NCBI RefSeq assembly: GCF_009494395.1
Contig: NZ_VZCB01000020.1
Coordinates: 18,623 to 82,622, forward strand
Length of the DNA stretch: 64,000 bases
Direction of reading: 5' to 3'
Origin: Segatella copri
GTDB lineage: Bacteria; Bacteroidota; Bacteroidia; Bacteroidales; Bacteroidaceae
Shown: in pieces, positions 26,143 through 35,583 of the stretch
How positions within the stretch are numbered: the first letter of the stretch is position 1
Layout: every line of letters starts with the position of its first letter
Made by a program: the position numbers and the translations under genes
Notes under the pieces: generated by a model
What the model was told of the DNA's origin: nothing
Database searches by the model: none
What the model saw: the letters and a program-made list of their open reading frames with translations, nothing else

Positions 26143-28572
26143 ATGAAAGCAATCCATATCAAACTTGCAACATTCAGCTTTGCAGCATTGCTTCTTGCGT
26201 CTTGTAGTGACAGCAATAGCATTATCGATGAACCACAAGTCGGTAAAGCAACCAAGATTGTAGGTTCAAGCGTCAAAGCTCTTTATTCTTCTGACTTGAC
26301 TTCAAGAGTTCACAACTTGAAAGGAAATGTCACCAAGGCAACTCGAGCATACGATGCAAGTAAATTCGATGGAATTACCTCCATGCCTACTCAGCCAAAT
26401 GTGCCAGCAGAAGCTATAGATATAACAACTGCTCCTGGTAATGCTTGGGATGCACACTCTGGAATTTATGTAGTAAAGGCAAACACAACATTTAATGTAA
26501 ATTGGTATGTAGATGGAGCCACATTCTATGTAGAAAAAGGCGCAACATTAACATGGAATGCCTATGGACAAAATGGTACGATATATGTCTTAGATGGTGG
26601 TAAATTACAGGTAGAAAATTCTCCTGTCTTCCAACAGGCAACGGTATACAACTATGGAAACATAGAATTCAATAATAATGCACCAGAAGTAGTCGTAAGC
26701 CAACCATTCTATAATGCAGGAAATTTAAATCTAACTGGTAAGAGATTTGATGTACAAAACAAGTGTTACATCGGCGGAAACTTAAAGGCTGACAAGTTAA
26801 CCAATAATTCGGGAATGGCTTTGTACATTGTCGGTGACTGCGAAATAAAGAGCGGTGAAGAACTCCGTCTGAGTGGCTGCAGCCTCAACATTGGTGGTAA
26901 ATTCTCTACAGCTGGAAAATTATCACTGAATTCAGGTGCCCTATTCGTAAGTGGATGTTCAGTTAATGTAGGAGGTGATTTAGACGTAAACAGTGGTGGA
27001 GAAATTCATATTGATTATCTGAGTGCAAATAACATTACCCTCAGTTCAGGAAGCTCCATCGTCATGAAAGATAAGAGTATGATTAACTGTACAGGAACCT
27101 TGGCATCAAACAACCAGGACACCTCTCATAATTATCTTGAAGGAGATAATGCTGTAGCAGTAGTCAAGGCATCTACCATTACCTTCAACAATGGCGCTCC
27201 AATCGAAAGTACAGAGGAAAAGAAGAAATATGAAATCACGATGTTTGGCACACCAGGAAACAATTCTAAAATTATCTTGGATGGAACATTCAAAATTAAT
27301 AACGAAGAAATAACTCCTGTATGTGCAAATGCCAACATCTATCCAATGAGTGATGAAAATGCCTCAGGAGTATCTTTGCCAAAGACAGAATGTAACCCTG
27401 GTGGCTACAAAGATGACAATACCGAACCAGAGCCATCAAAACCAGGATTAGATTTGATTACAAACATCGATTACGATCATACTCATGAGATTTCCGCAAC
27501 AGGTATCATGCCGCTCAACGGATATTTCTATATGTCATACCACACCAACCAGGAGCAGGCTGACAATGCAGAATATTCTCATGGAGGTTGTGTAGAGGTC
27601 TTCACACCTGTACAAAATGACAAGGTAGAACTCAAGCAATATCTCTATGATGAAGCAAGAGACCTTGACTTCAACCATCTCTTGGCTGTAACATTAAACA
27701 GTGGTGAAAGAAAGGTATTCTTACCAGGTACTTCTTACAAGAAGGGTGCCATGTTGGCTTATATGACCATCAATGATGACCATATGCTGGCAACAGAATC
27801 CAAGCAGATTACCACTACTGAGACAGACAAGGATGGCAAACCTGTTGTCAAGTACGAAGAGCCATTACAGTATGTACAGTTGCATCCTGCTACCGAAGAA
27901 TTTGCAAGAAAGGGATACGATGAGAATTGCGTTGTCTATAATAACAAGACAGACCATTTAATTGTTGCAACCACAGAAGGTTACGTCATTTACGATGCAA
28001 ACAAGAATAATGAGATGAATGAGGTTGCAAGCTACTCAAGACCAGGCAAAGTAAAGCATATGGCTATTGGAGATGGTAAGATTGTTGGTCTCTATCTCAA
28101 CGACAGAACTCATGGCAGTGAAGATGCTGTAGATGCAACCATCGAAGTGATTGACAGAGACACAGAGGATTTTGAGAATTCAAAGACATTCTCTGTATCT
28201 ATGAACATCAAGCCTAACGACGGTAAGAACGTTATTGCAGTAAACGATCATAAGATTTATGTCTGCCAGAGCGGATTGGGTCTTTATGTTTACGACATGG
28301 ACGGAAATGAAGTAGGAAAATGGCAGATGCCTAAGGCCTGGAACGAGAAGAAGGGTATATATAAGGCACTCTGCAATGGTTGCTTCGTTGACGACAATTA
28401 CGTATACCTGGCTTACGGTTCATACGGTATCGTAGTTCTTGACAAGAATACCTTGGAGGTTGTTGCTCATCGTGCAACATTAAAATCCGCCAACTACATC
28501 ACTGTAAAGGATGGCTACATGTACGTAGCATACGGTAGAAGCCGCTTGCAGGTATTCAAACTTGCAGAGTAA
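26143..28572 (+). CDS. Large surface lipoprotein, probable beta-helix plus beta-propeller (paralogue 2)
   Basis: An 809-residue paralogue of the preceding protein with the same layout. Lipobox LLLASC (Cys21), then SDSNSIIDEP. A Gly/Asn ladder region follows (about 100-330: IYVLDGGKLQVEN, NIEFNNNAPEVVV, LYIVGDCEIKSGEEL, LNIGGKFSTAGKLSLNSG). A short proline/glutamate linker near residue 430 (DDNTEPEPSKPG) precedes a propeller-like C-terminal half: MPLNGYFYMSYHTN, DFNHLLAV, IYVCQSGLGLYVYD, YVYLAYGSYGIVVLD, MYVAYGRSRLQVFKL. Conserved C-terminal blocks with paralogue 1 show common descent, while the N-terminal halves have diverged strongly, as expected if the helix faces a variable ligand. Function unknown. 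It is spaced 163 bp from paralogue 1. Confidence 0.75.
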   Translation: MKAIHIKLATFSFAALLLASCSDSNSIIDEPQVGKATKIVGSSVKALYSSDLTSRVHNLKGNVTKATRAYDASKFDGITSMPTQPNVPAEAIDITTAPGNAWDAHSGIYVVKANTTFNVNWYVDGATFYVEKGATLTWNAYGQNGTIYVLDGGKLQVENSPVFQQATVYNYGNIEFNNNAPEVVVSQPFYNAGNLNLTGKRFDVQNKCYIGGNLKADKLTNNSGMALYIVGDCEIKSGEELRLSGCSLNIGGKFSTAGKLSLNSGALFVSGCSVNVGGDLDVNSGGEIHIDYLSANNITLSSGSSIVMKDKSMINCTGTLASNNQDTSHNYLEGDNAVAVVKASTITFNNGAPIESTEEKKKYEITMFGTPGNNSKIILDGTFKINNEEITPVCANANIYPMSDENASGVSLPKTECNPGGYKDDNTEPEPSKPGLDLITNIDYDHTHEISATGIMPLNGYFYMSYHTNQEQADNAEYSHGGCVEVFTPVQNDKVELKQYLYDEARDLDFNHLLAVTLNSGERKVFLPGTSYKKGAMLAYMTINDDHMLATESKQITTTETDKDGKPVVKYEEPLQYVQLHPATEEFARKGYDENCVVYNNKTDHLIVATTEGYVIYDANKNNEMNEVASYSRPGKVKHMAIGDGKIVGLYLNDRTHGSEDAVDATIEVIDRDTEDFENSKTFSVSMNIKPNDGKNVIAVNDHKIYVCQSGLGLYVYDMDGNEVGKWQMPKAWNEKKGIYKALCNGCFVDDNYVYLAYGSYGIVVLDKNTLEVVAHRATLKSANYITVKDGYMYVAYGRSRLQVFKLAE

Positions 28573-28625
28573 GCTAATTGACATTGCATCAGCAATATAG
28601 ATATTTTAATAAACTAAGAACATAG

Positions 28626-28659
28626 TGAATGCAGCTGCAACAGCTTGCAGCTGCATTCA
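28626..28659 (+). terminator. Hairpin upstream of the exopolysaccharide operon
   Basis: A 14-bp perfect stem TGAATGCAGCTGCA / TGCAGCTGCATTCA with a 6-nt loop lies between paralogue 2 and the TolC-like gene. The following TCGTGTTTAAATAAG is not a clean T-run. It may terminate lipoprotein transcripts or attenuate read-through into the operon. Confidence 0.65.
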
Positions 28660-28681
28660 TCGTGTTTAAATAAGAAAAAAG

Positions 28682-30088
28682 ATGAAGCGTAAATTAATAC
28701 TATATACAACAACGGTTCTTCTGACGATGATCGGAGGACAGCAAGGATGGGCACAAACTCAAGGCAAAAAACAGCAGAAGAGTTTCAGCCCCAAAATGCT
28801 CGTCTACGAAAATCTGAAGAACGAAAACGTATTGAGACACTTCAACCAACGCTTCGCACAACTCGACACACTCATCAATAACCCAATCTGGGTGAAATCA
28901 CCAGTCATCGAACTGGGACTCAACAAACAACATACTGCTGACATTAAAACCACTGACTCATTATACTGGGCTAAAACTGCATACGAACAGTTGGCTATCA
29001 ACAGACATAACGGACTGGAAGTGACTGGTCAGATATACGCCAGACCAGACGCATACTTCGATGCCGACAACGACGATGCAGAACAGGTCTCCAAGTACAA
29101 AGCCAAAGTACAGGCCGAACTGGGATGGAACATCATCAACAGCAAGTTCTACCAGGGAAAGGAAAAGAGAAACAAAGTGGCCCTAGCTAACGAACTCTCA
29201 CGTCTACAAGACAAAAAGAGACAGACTGCAGACATCTATGAAAAGGCAGCCGACGAGCTGACCGAACAATATAACTTCTATATCGGTACCGTCATAGCAC
29301 ACAAGCTGGACAACCTCGACATCATGAACGAGGCTTACCAGTATATGCTGGAGAAAGACCGAATAAGCAACGACAAGATGATCAAGGTGATGAACGACAA
29401 GCTGGAGGCGGAATACGACATCTCCATCCTCTGCTCCGACAGAGACATCACCAACAAACCGATTTACCGCATCAAGCCTACCCGCGTGGTGGTAGACACC
29501 ACAGCCCTCTGGGAACACGTAGACAAGGAAAGCCTGGATGCAAGAATCGTAATGACAAAGCTGGAGATAGCCAACAACGAAAGCAAGCTGAACAACTATC
29601 TCAGCACTACCCGACTCACCCCATTCGCCAGATGGTCAACCTACTGGCAGAGCAACGACAAGTTCTCGTACAATGGTGATGTAGGAATCAGATTCACCGT
29701 GCCAATCTACAACGAAAACCCAAGAAAGAGAAAGGCACTGGAGACACAGAAAGAGATTATCATGAACAGCAGAAGCACCGACGTGAAGGAAATCAGACAG
29801 TCGGTAGGCATCCTGCTGAAAAAGATAGAAAACCTCAATCAGGCTATAACCACTGAGGCTTACCACATACAGCAGACAGGAAAATACATCGACATGCGAC
29901 GGTTCGCATATAAAAACCAGAAAAACGGGTACAACTACCTGATGAGAATGGAAGAATATACCGGACTCCTGGAAAGCATGGAAAGAATGTACAAGCTGAT
30001 GTTGAACCGCGGACTCGCCATCATCAATATAGAGAAGGCAGTAAGCATCTATAACAACAACAATATATTCAACGAGATCGAACTATGA
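28682..30088 (+). CDS. TolC-like outer-membrane factor of an exopolysaccharide operon
   Basis: A 468-residue protein with signal peptide (cleavage likely after GWAQ, about residue 25). The mature chain is mostly long amphipathic helices with two related halves (about 110-260 and 300-460), including LGWNIINSKFYQGKEKRNKV and VGIRFTVPIYNENPRKRK. The latter resembles the strand-helix junction GISFSLPLY found in TolC-type proteins. I infer an outer-membrane/periplasmic channel of the OMF class, although similarity to described families is low. The stop overlaps the start of the HlyD-like gene (ATGA). In alginate and related systems an outer-membrane porin takes this place. Confidence 0.72.
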   Translation: MKRKLILYTTTVLLTMIGGQQGWAQTQGKKQQKSFSPKMLVYENLKNENVLRHFNQRFAQLDTLINNPIWVKSPVIELGLNKQHTADIKTTDSLYWAKTAYEQLAINRHNGLEVTGQIYARPDAYFDADNDDAEQVSKYKAKVQAELGWNIINSKFYQGKEKRNKVALANELSRLQDKKRQTADIYEKAADELTEQYNFYIGTVIAHKLDNLDIMNEAYQYMLEKDRISNDKMIKVMNDKLEAEYDISILCSDRDITNKPIYRIKPTRVVVDTTALWEHVDKESLDARIVMTKLEIANNESKLNNYLSTTRLTPFARWSTYWQSNDKFSYNGDVGIRFTVPIYNENPRKRKALETQKEIIMNSRSTDVKEIRQSVGILLKKIENLNQAITTEAYHIQQTGKYIDMRRFAYKNQKNGYNYLMRMEEYTGLLESMERMYKLMLNRGLAIINIEKAVSIYNNNNIFNEIEL

Positions 30089-31269
30089 ATGAGTTTCAAT
30101 ATGACAGCACGCCACAGGAACAGGCGATGGCCGACTTGCTGAAATCGCAAAGCCACCGCTTGGCTAGACAGCAGATTATATTCGCGCTGATCTTCCTCCT
30201 CATCATCGTACTGGCAGCATACTATATCGTTACCCGAATGATCTGGGCCATCTATGACGGATATGTAACACTCGATGAGAACCATATCTGTGCGGTTGAC
30301 GACATCTACATTCTGAAGGTAAACAAGGAGGTGGGAGAAATAGTACACAAAGGTGATACGCTCTACTCTTACGTACTGCTGGGAAATATCGTTAACCAAT
30401 ACGACCCAAACATCATTCCGTCGGCGGTAAAGGAAACCCACGATATGGAGGTACAGGCAAAACTGGCTAGAGAAGAGATTCCGGTACTGCGTACCCGACT
30501 GGCAGAACTGAAGAAACAGAAAGCTTCGGAAAGCTCGGACATCTACTACGGACTGACCAACAACACCAAGCGCAACCAGCTGGATGCTGAGATTGCCGAG
30601 GTGGAGGAAGAAATAAGAAAGCAGATGAACAAGGTGACCATCTACTCACAAGCCAAGAACACCACCTATAACTTCATGAGCAGAAGAGGTGCAGGCATGG
30701 TGAGTGCTGACATGCCATACTCCAGCAATTCCAGCATCTACAACCACGCTCTGATACACTACTGCTGTGCGCCTGCCGATGCCTACGTCACAAAGGTGAA
30801 CGTGAGCGACAAGACACTGGTGTTCAAGAGCGATGAAGTGCTCACCATCCAGCATACCGACTATGCAGCATGCCACCTGGGCATCATCACATACGTGCCT
30901 AGTGAGAAAATCAAGTATATGGAAAGTCCTGACGATGCTGACGTCATCGTGAACAACGACCTGGTACTGAAGGCTAAGCTGCAGATGGTGGGTCTGAGAG
31001 TGGAGGAAATTCCAAAGCACCTGCAGAGCAACTTCTCGCACGATGCAAATGCCGTAGTGGCAGTATTCACCTTCAAACCCAACCAGCGAGTGCCGGCTTG
31101 GGTGATGAGCAACAAACTGCCGGTGAGAATCAGGGTGAACAAGATCAGTGCGATGTTAGACCCTAAGCCACTGCCGATGTATACCATCCCAGTGGACAAG
31201 AATCAAAATGTGATGAGAAGTTCAAAGCTCGTCACACCTGACCAAAACAAAGACAACGTGAAGAAATGA
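30085..31269 (+). CDS. HlyD-like membrane-fusion/adaptor protein
   Basis: A 394-residue protein with a short cytosolic N-terminus, one membrane helix (about residues 32-52, IIFALIFLLIIVLAAYYIV), then a split biotinyl-lipoyl domain (about 65-100: ICAVDDIYILKVNKEVGEIVHKGDTLYSY). A coiled-coil hairpin follows (about 115-190: AKLAREEIPVLRTRLAELKKQ, EIAEVEEEIRKQMNKV), then the second lipoyl half (about 225-260: CCAPADAYVTKVNVSDKTLVFKSDEVL) and a beta-barrel. This is the adaptor topology that bridges inner and outer membranes. Alg44 of the alginate system has the same HlyD-like part but with a PilZ domain, which is absent here. Both ends overlap neighbours by 4 nt (ATGA), implying translational coupling with the OMF-like and TackOD1 genes. 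Confidence 0.8.
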   Translation: MNEFQYDSTPQEQAMADLLKSQSHRLARQQIIFALIFLLIIVLAAYYIVTRMIWAIYDGYVTLDENHICAVDDIYILKVNKEVGEIVHKGDTLYSYVLLGNIVNQYDPNIIPSAVKETHDMEVQAKLAREEIPVLRTRLAELKKQKASESSDIYYGLTNNTKRNQLDAEIAEVEEEIRKQMNKVTIYSQAKNTTYNFMSRRGAGMVSADMPYSSNSSIYNHALIHYCCAPADAYVTKVNVSDKTLVFKSDEVLTIQHTDYAACHLGIITYVPSEKIKYMESPDDADVIVNNDLVLKAKLQMVGLRVEEIPKHLQSNFSHDANAVVAVFTFKPNQRVPAWVMSNKLPVRIRVNKISAMLDPKPLPMYTIPVDKNQNVMRSSKLVTPDQNKDNVKK

Positions 31270-32876
31270 TTGGACTAAGAAGAAACAAAAGAGGAGACAT
31301 GGTGCTGACCATCGATACCTACATCGATATCGACTCAACACCAGATATCCAGTCAGACTACTTCGACTGCATATACATCAATACGACGAGTGAACGTGCG
31401 TTCCATGCAATCCTGTTTGGAGCCAGCCCTATCCTATCGTATAAATGTAGCTATAAGCCGCTGTTCGTCAATACGGCGGTATCGGGAAAGGAACAGATCA
31501 CTGACTATGTCGTAGACGCATACGTCAGCGATATGAGCAATGAGAAAGTTTACGAGATTATCGACCGAATCAAGATGGCAAGACAGAAGTACGGCATCAA
31601 GCAGGAAACTACAAGACCTACACAGCCGAACCAGCTCTTTGCCAACATTCTGAGATATCTCCTCTCACGCGACCAGAGAATCATGGGACACCGACTCCTG
31701 GAGAAATCATCGCTGGGATACATCAACCCTATCTTTGAGCACTATCACAGTATGGGTCTGTTCCATCTCAACGAGATGTTCATGTTCAAGGACACCATGG
31801 TGGAATATGGTGCACTCAAGGTTCACCGCTTCCTCATCAAGGAGCACCTCTGCCCGAAGTGCAACCACTCGCACCTGCTCTATACGGAGTGCTGTCCGAA
31901 GTGTGGCAGTTCCAACCTGAAGATTCAGAACATCATCCACCACTTCAGCTGCGCCAACGTTTCGCCGGAGAGTTCATACAACATCGGTGGTATGCTGGTT
32001 TGTCCGAAATGTCACAAGAAACTGCGCCACATCGGTGTAGACTACGACCGACCTGCAGTGGTTTATACCTGTAACGACTGTGAAAACTCGTTTACAACGC
32101 CACTGACCAAGGCTACCTGCTGCTATTGCGAGAGTACCTTCCCGGTGAATGCACTGGTGCCACGAGACGTAGTAGACTATGAGATAACGGAGGAAGGTGT
32201 GCGTGCCCTGACTCAGGACAGCCTCATGTTCAACAATATGACCAACCTCTATGATAACTTCATGGAATATCCACTGCTGGTAAACCGCCTGCGCCGACTC
32301 CTGATGGAGACCTACCGCAAGGAACAGGTATCTGTACTGGTAGGAAAGATATGGATACTGAACGCTGAGCAGGATACGGTGAAGATCAAGGACAGTCTGC
32401 AAGCCAACTTCTGTCGCCTCTTCTCCAACCACAAGGTGTCGTACAACAACAACATCTTCTACATCACGTATTCCGTATTCAGCGACATCACCGTAGAGGA
32501 TGCACAGCGGGAACTGAGCAAGCAGATGTCACAGGCTATCAGAAAGGTGGCCGACAAGATAGAGCCGGACGAACTGATATGCTGCGTTCTCGAAACCAAG
32601 ACCAAGGAGGTGACAGGCAACTACGAGGAATTCTTCAACAAGATGAACTACGTAGAGCTGACTCCAGACGACTACTGCAGCTATTCTGAGGAAGAAATGA
32701 CCGAAGAAGAAGAAAACGAAACCGCAGAGACGCCACTGGAAATGACACCGAAGGAAGATGAGAACGACAAGATCATGAAGCGTGTCAAGCTATACAAGCA
32801 GCTGGTAGCCGTGCTGATTACCATTGCCGGTGTACTGATACTGCTAGCCGTGCTGGCGCTCACGATATTGAGATAA
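31266..32876 (+). CDS. TackOD1 zinc-ribbon domain membrane protein, putative polysaccharide regulator
   Basis: A 536-residue protein. Residues about 150-310 match what I know of TackOD1 (Thaumarchaeal output domain 1). The CxxC pairs are 196/199 (CPKC), 210/213 (CPKC), 246/249 (CPKC), 269/272 (CNDC) and 285/288, with His-rich IIHHFSC and the signature LRHIGVDYDRP (about 253-263). Zinc binding is expected. The N-terminal 120 residues look like a degenerate receiver-type alpha/beta fold. Residues 330-470 are an unassigned alpha/beta module, perhaps a decayed GGDEF. A Glu-rich linker (EEEMTEEEENETAE) precedes a single C-terminal membrane helix (about 515-534). The position between the adaptor and the glycosyltransferase suggests it controls or assembles the synthase. 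That role is inference; the domain call is moderately firm. Confidence 0.72.
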   Translation: MIGLRRNKRGDMVLTIDTYIDIDSTPDIQSDYFDCIYINTTSERAFHAILFGASPILSYKCSYKPLFVNTAVSGKEQITDYVVDAYVSDMSNEKVYEIIDRIKMARQKYGIKQETTRPTQPNQLFANILRYLLSRDQRIMGHRLLEKSSLGYINPIFEHYHSMGLFHLNEMFMFKDTMVEYGALKVHRFLIKEHLCPKCNHSHLLYTECCPKCGSSNLKIQNIIHHFSCANVSPESSYNIGGMLVCPKCHKKLRHIGVDYDRPAVVYTCNDCENSFTTPLTKATCCYCESTFPVNALVPRDVVDYEITEEGVRALTQDSLMFNNMTNLYDNFMEYPLLVNRLRRLLMETYRKEQVSVLVGKIWILNAEQDTVKIKDSLQANFCRLFSNHKVSYNNNIFYITYSVFSDITVEDAQRELSKQMSQAIRKVADKIEPDELICCVLETKTKEVTGNYEEFFNKMNYVELTPDDYCSYSEEEMTEEEENETAETPLEMTPKEDENDKIMKRVKLYKQLVAVLITIAGVLILLAVLALTILR

Positions 32877-32909
32877 GAAACAACTAGTAAAGAAAGGAGA
32901 TGAGTAGGT

Positions 32910-34226
32910 ATGTTTGAAATCGTAGAAACTCTGAACCACTTCATGGACTGGTTGAGTACACTCTCACTGAGCAGCATCCTGAGCACCTACTGGTTTCTGT
33001 TCTTCATTGAAATGCCGAGATATTACCTGCTGGAATATCTGGTAATATTCAACCGACTGACCAACAGGAACAAGATAGAAAAGGAAAAGGAAGTGGCACG
33101 ATTCTATCTCTATCGAGAGAATCCGCTCGTTTCGATACTCGTACCGGGAAAGAATGAGGGAAAACATATATTCAAGATGGTGAACTCGCTCGCCGAACAG
33201 ACCTACAGAAACTATGAAATCATAGTGGTAGACGACGGCAGCGATGACTACACCAAACTGATATGCACCGACCTCTATCGAGCTGGTTACATCACCCACT
33301 ACCTGCGACTGGAAGACCGAGGAGGCAAGGCGGCAGCCAGCAACTATGGCGCGCAGATGGCTAAAGGCAAATACATCGTCTGCCTGGATGCCGACTCATC
33401 ACTGGACCGTGATGCGCTGGAGAAGATTCTCCTCCCCTTCTACATCGACGGTATGGTAAAGGGTGTGGGCGGATGCGTGAAGGTACGCAACAACAAGGAG
33501 ACCATCTGCTCTTCGCTGCAGGCGTTCGAATACCTGAAACGCATACAGGTGGGACGTATCGTAACGAGCGAGCTGGGCATCTACCACATCATATCAGGTG
33601 CCTTCGGTGCCTTTGACAGAGCAACACTGAAAGAGGTAGGATTCTGGGACATCGGACCAGGACTGGATGGTGACCTCACACAAAAGATAAGAAAGGCAGG
33701 ATACAAGGTGAAATTCGCAGAAGATGCCATCTGCATGACCAATGTGCCGACAAAATGGTATAAACTGTATCACCAGCGTATCAGATGGTCGCGTTCGCTC
33801 GTAAGATTCCGCTTGCGCAAACACCGCGACATCCTGCTGCCAACCAAGAACTGGTCTATATTGAACTGGATCTCCAACATGGAGAGCGTAACGTACGACT
33901 GCTTCCTCAACTTCCTGTGGTTGTGGTATATCGTGAAACTCGCCATCACCTTCAATAGCCACATCGTAGAGATATTGGCGCTGGGCTACTTCATCCGAGT
34001 ATGCTTCTCCCAATTCGCCTTCCTACTGGTGATGATGGTGACAGAGAGAAAAAAAGAGGAAATGTTCCTCTACCGATTCTTGCCGCTGATGTCGCCGTAT
34101 ACAGGTTACTTCCTGCGTATCGCCCGACTTTCAGCCCATCTGCAGGAGCTCTTCTTCCATCGCTCGTATGCCGATGCATGGAATCCGGAGAAAACTTCCC
34201 GATACGCTCAGCTGGAGGGAATGTAA
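32910..34226 (+). CDS. Processive family 2 glycosyltransferase (polysaccharide synthase)
   Basis: A 438-residue inner-membrane synthase. An N-terminal membrane segment is at about 20-48. The GT-A domain has VPGKNEG (79-85), VVDDGSDD (D108/D109), the DAD metal-binding motif (D160/D162), the catalytic-base region GLDGD (D253/D255) and the processivity motif QRIRW (Q289-W293). Two or more C-terminal membrane helices follow (about 325-345 and 355-382), with an RKKEE loop and C-terminal domain. The D,D,D,QxxRW set defines processive synthases such as Alg8, PgaC, BcsA and HasA; no PilZ domain is attached. A clear Shine-Dalgarno (AAAGGAGA) lies about 12 bp upstream. The neighbouring dehydrogenase suggests a uronic-acid-containing polymer. 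Confidence 0.88.
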   Translation: MFEIVETLNHFMDWLSTLSLSSILSTYWFLFFIEMPRYYLLEYLVIFNRLTNRNKIEKEKEVARFYLYRENPLVSILVPGKNEGKHIFKMVNSLAEQTYRNYEIIVVDDGSDDYTKLICTDLYRAGYITHYLRLEDRGGKAAASNYGAQMAKGKYIVCLDADSSLDRDALEKILLPFYIDGMVKGVGGCVKVRNNKETICSSLQAFEYLKRIQVGRIVTSELGIYHIISGAFGAFDRATLKEVGFWDIGPGLDGDLTQKIRKAGYKVKFAEDAICMTNVPTKWYKLYHQRIRWSRSLVRFRLRKHRDILLPTKNWSILNWISNMESVTYDCFLNFLWLWYIVKLAITFNSHIVEILALGYFIRVCFSQFAFLLVMMVTERKKEEMFLYRFLPLMSPYTGYFLRIARLSAHLQELFFHRSYADAWNPEKTSRYAQLEGM

Positions 34227-34267
34227 AAAATGAATAAACAATAATACAAACTTAATATATATAGTAT

Positions 34268-35527
34268 ATGAATAACAAATCTTTTGAGTTTAAGATAGGC
34301 GTGATTGGACTAGGCTATGTAGGTACACCGCTTGCATGCTTATTCTCAAAGAAATACGATACTTGGGGTTACGACATCAATGCTGCCAAGGTAGCTAAAT
34401 TAGCCAGGAAACAGGGAGCGGAAGACAGAATGCTGTCTAAAGCTCTCGAAAGGGGACTAAAGCTGACCTGCGACATCAGCGACTTGAAAGGCTGCAATGT
34501 ATACATCATAGCTGTACCGACACCGGTAAACAAGTCGAACAAACCTGATATCAGCTGCGTCAGAAATGCTACTACAGCAGTAGGCAAAATCCTGAAACCG
34601 GGAGACATCGTGGTATATGAATCTACAGTCTATCCCGGACTGACAGAAGAAGTATGCGCTCCGTTGCTGGCATCAACATCGGGACTCAAGCTGAACGATA
34701 ACTTCTTCGTAGGTTTCTCACCTGAGAGAATCAACCCGGGAGATACCGTACACACCATAGAGAACATCGTAAAGGTGACCAGTGGTTCTACACCCGAAGC
34801 GGCAGAAATCATCGACAACCTCTACAGCTCGGTTCTCACCCATGGCACTCACAAGGCTAAGAGCATTAAAATAGCCGAAGCCTGCAAGCTGATGGAAAAC
34901 TGCCAGCGAGATGTTCAGATAGCATTCTTCAACGAGATGGAAAAAATCTTCGACAAGATGAACATCAGCATCGAGGATGTGACGGAAGCAGCCAGTACAA
35001 AATGGAACTTCGTTCCTGCTACCCCAGGACTTGTTGGCGGTCACTGTATCGCTGTAGATCCATACTATCTCATCAACAAGGCACAGGAGGTGGACGTGGT
35101 TCCTTCGCTCCTCTCTACGGCACGCGAGGTGAACGAGCAGATGGCGGTCTGGATGGCAGGCAAGATCAAGAGTGCATGCGACTTCAGAAAGTTCAAGGCT
35201 CCCGAGACCAAGGTGCTCATCCTGGGCTTCTCGTTCAAGCCTGACAGCGATGACATCAGAAACACCAAGGTGGCTGACCTCTACATCAACCTGGTGGGAA
35301 CAGGATACAAGACTACCCTCTACGACCCGCTGGTAGACAAGGAGGAAGTGAAGAATGAATACGGCATCCATGTAGAGGATGACGCTAAAGTATTGGATAA
35401 AGTCTATGATATCGTGGTGATAGGTACACATCACAAGATATTCGATAACATCAATATGAACAAGTTGCTCTCAGCCAAAGGCTTCATGTGCGACATATAC
35501 GGAGTACACAAGGCAAGAAAAGCTTAG
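34268..35527 (+). CDS. UDP-sugar 6-dehydrogenase (UDP-glucose/UDP-GlcNAc dehydrogenase family, TviB/WbpA-like)
   Basis: A 419-residue NAD-dependent enzyme oxidising C6 of a UDP-sugar to the uronate. Rossmann GLGYVGTPLA lies at residues 14-23, AVPTPV at 82-87 and YESTVYPG at 117-124. The active-site region includes EACKLMENCQRD (lysine 207) and the nucleophilic Cys260 in GGHCIAVDPYY. The full dehydrogenase C-terminal domain is present. The TGSTPEAAE-like and GGHCIAVDPYYL sequences resemble the UDP-GlcNAc/GalNAc dehydrogenase (TviB/WbpA/VipA) branch slightly more than classic UDP-Glc dehydrogenase, but the substrate cannot be fixed from sequence. The gene sits where AlgD sits functionally in the alginate system: precursor supply for the adjacent synthase. 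Confidence 0.9.
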   Translation: MNNKSFEFKIGVIGLGYVGTPLACLFSKKYDTWGYDINAAKVAKLARKQGAEDRMLSKALERGLKLTCDISDLKGCNVYIIAVPTPVNKSNKPDISCVRNATTAVGKILKPGDIVVYESTVYPGLTEEVCAPLLASTSGLKLNDNFFVGFSPERINPGDTVHTIENIVKVTSGSTPEAAEIIDNLYSSVLTHGTHKAKSIKIAEACKLMENCQRDVQIAFFNEMEKIFDKMNISIEDVTEAASTKWNFVPATPGLVGGHCIAVDPYYLINKAQEVDVVPSLLSTAREVNEQMAVWMAGKIKSACDFRKFKAPETKVLILGFSFKPDSDDIRNTKVADLYINLVGTGYKTTLYDPLVDKEEVKNEYGIHVEDDAKVLDKVYDIVVIGTHHKIFDNINMNKLLSAKGFMCDIYGVHKARKA

Positions 35528-35583
35528 AGCAGCGACGTCCAAGACCTAACTGTACAATAAAAGAAAAGCCAAAGTAAAAGTAA

